64,000 nucleotides of DNA from Spisula solida (Eukaryota; Mollusca; Bivalvia; Venerida; Mactridae). The notes beneath the pieces are model-generated. The model made no database searches. It saw nothing but the letters and a program-made list of their open reading frames with translations, and was not told the DNA's origin. Location: assembly GCA_947247005.1 (NCBI GenBank), contig OX365948.1, positions 34,786,601 to 34,850,600 of the forward strand. The letters run 5' to 3'. The translations under genes were made by a program, and so were the position numbers. Positions 42,401 to 45,400 of this stretch are shown in pieces; the first letter of the stretch is position 1, and the number at the start of each line of letters is the position of its first letter.

Positions 42401-45400
42401 ATTTGTAAATACTTCACTAATATGATAATAATGATATTTATAAAAGACGAAATTCCCCTTTTTCATGTGAAATTCTCCTACCTGAGGGCCCCTGGCCCCC
42501 AGTCCCTGAAAGTGTAGTTATTAGGGCCCTGTGGCCTATTGTCACGTAACAAATAATTATGTTACATGTTTGAATAGTAAAACAACACATTTACCTAATG
42601 CATTTAAATCTGTGACATCATTAAGTCATTCTACATAATTATGTATTCATGTGACGCTTGTGAAGTTATATTATTCATATTTTTAAGCGTTTCAATCTTG
42701 TCGGAGAAGTATTATTTATGCAAGTATCAATCATTGTGTAGTAATCACTAACCTTCTATGTCGCTGAGATCGTCCATTTATATGACCCTTGCCATCACAG
42801 CCCTCCTCTGGACAGCCACTACTAGAAGCTTCTGTAAATCAAAATGAAACAATTGATGTTTGTAAAACATGTATGCCCCCATGGCAGCACAATAGTCAGA
42901 AATGGTAAAGGTCACAGTAACGTTTACCTTTGACCTACTGACCTCAAGATCTATAGGGGCCATCTAATGAAGATGACCAACCTCCATGTGAAGTTTGAAG
43001 ATCCTAGGGCAAAGCGTTCTTGTTGAGTTATTGAACGGAAACCATTTAGTCTACTGACAGACTGATTGACCGACATGTACAAAGTAATATAGGCCTACAC
43101 CCTCATTAAAGATGGGGGCCATAACAAACAATGTCAAGGTACATACAAACTTTTTTATCATTGAAACAGAATGAATAGACTTTAGAAATCCTGTCACTTT
43201 GACGGACATATTACATGTCTGGCAAAAAAGGATTCAGTTTATGTGTAAAAGTTGCCACTATTTGTATGTACTAAGCCCAAACAAGGGTAGATAACTCCAT
43301 GAATATTAGTCACAAAATTAACAGCCTCGTCAGTATGGACTCCCCCTGTTATGGTGAATAACTATGTTAGTTTTAAGTTGATACCTTTGATAGTCCTTGA
43401 GTAATTGACAGAGAAAATGACTCTGACAATAAACTTAACCAACACAACGCAGACGCACACGACCCCGTCACGACAATAGCTTGACTTTTTCTTCATATGA
43501 GCATACATATCCCAAGTTCCCTTGTAATCTGTTGACAGACTACTGAGGCTAGACTTACCTTGACAAGTTAAGATTATACTGTAGTATTAACTAAGAACAA
43601 TGAACTAAAGTGATCATCAACAGAGGTCACTATTGAGGTATGGTTACAATATGTGAAGAGTGAAACAAGAATACAATATAAAGTACATGTACCTTGCATT
43701 TCTCTCAGACGTTCTTTCTCCTCCAACACCTTCCGACTTTCTTTCCTCCTCTGCAAATACACAACAAATATTCATCTACACCCAATACATTGTCACAAGA
43801 CAACAGATAGCAAAATCTAGCCTTGCAAACTATAATGACTTAACTTAAAATTGTTTGATTCCAATCCACATGTTTGTCACTAATTACCTGTCCAGTTAGT
43901 GTAGTAGATAGAGACCAAAAGTGATTTAAAAGTGGATCAGACAGGCTGTAGACATGGTACCTGTCTAAACTTGGTGCTATCACTGGCTGTAGACATGGTA
44001 TCTGTATAAACTTGGTGCTATCACTGGCTGTAGACATGGTATCTGTATAAACTTGGTGCTATCACTGGCTGTAGACATGGTATCTGTATAAACTTGGTGC
44101 TATCACTGGCTGTAGACATGGTATCTGTATAAACTTGGTGCTATCACTGGCTGTAGACATGGTATCTATATAAACTTGGTGCTATCACTGAAGGTGATGA
44201 ACACCTTCATACCAAACCGAAGACATGCACAACTAGATGTGGTACTGACGAGTCATGCCAAGGTTTGTTGAAATCCGACCAATGATTGAAAAGAAGTACT
44301 TGTAGCAGGTCAAAATTTGATGACTTCAATATAGCCCCCATTTACTATGTATCTGGGGGTATAATTAAACCTCCAAAATATAGCTACCGCACTGTTGAAG
44401 GGATAGACTATGAGTCAATGCCAGTTCAATTTAAAGCAATCAACAACAGCAATCAAACGGCCAAATATCATAAGACTAGTACACTGCACTGAAGCACTAC
44501 CATTAACAAAATATTAAAATAACAAGAGGGCCCAACCTCGGTTGCGAGTACAAGGTTATCATATTGTCTTAACCAGCGCCCTTGTTATTTACATCAGATA
44601 CCGTAACCGTATTGACAGATGAGATCACAATTTTGACCTCTAGTGCCTTCACAAGGTTTTTCTTTTATATAACCTAGCAACTTAGTTTTTACCCTAGGTG
44701 ACCAAATAAACTTCACCTAGATTTTGTTGAGATGATCGTTGTGTGACCAAGTTTCATAAAGATAAAGCCAAAATTGTGACCTCTAGTAACTACACAAGGT
44801 TTTTCTATGGTTTGACCTTGTGGCCTGGTTTTTAAAGGTGGATGACCCAATATCGAATTTGACCTAGATTTTGTTGAGAAAATCATTGTGACCAAGTTTT
44901 ATTAATATTAGGCCAAAATTGTGACCTCTAGTGACTACACAAGGTTTTTCTATGATTTGACCTTGTGACCTAGTTTTTGAACCCGGATGACCATATATCA
45001 AAATTGACCTAGATTTTGTTGAGATGATCATTGTGACCAAGTTTCATAAAGATTACGGTAAGTCAAAATTATGACCTCTAGTGATTACACAAGGTTTTTC
45101 TATAATTTGACCTCCTAGTGACCTAGTTTTTGACCTCAGATGACCCAATATTGAACTTGGCCTAGATTTTGTTGCGATGACCATTGTGACCAAGTTTCAT
45201 AAAGATTAGGCCAAAATTGTGACCTCTAGTGACTAAACAAGGTCTTTCTATGATTTGACCTAGTGACCTAGTTTTTGACCCCGGATGACCCAATATCGAA
45301 TTAGACCTAGATTTTGTTGAGATAATCATTGTGACCAAGTTTCATAAAGGTTAGGCCAAAATTGTGACCTCTAGTGACTACACAAGGTTTTTTCTATGAT

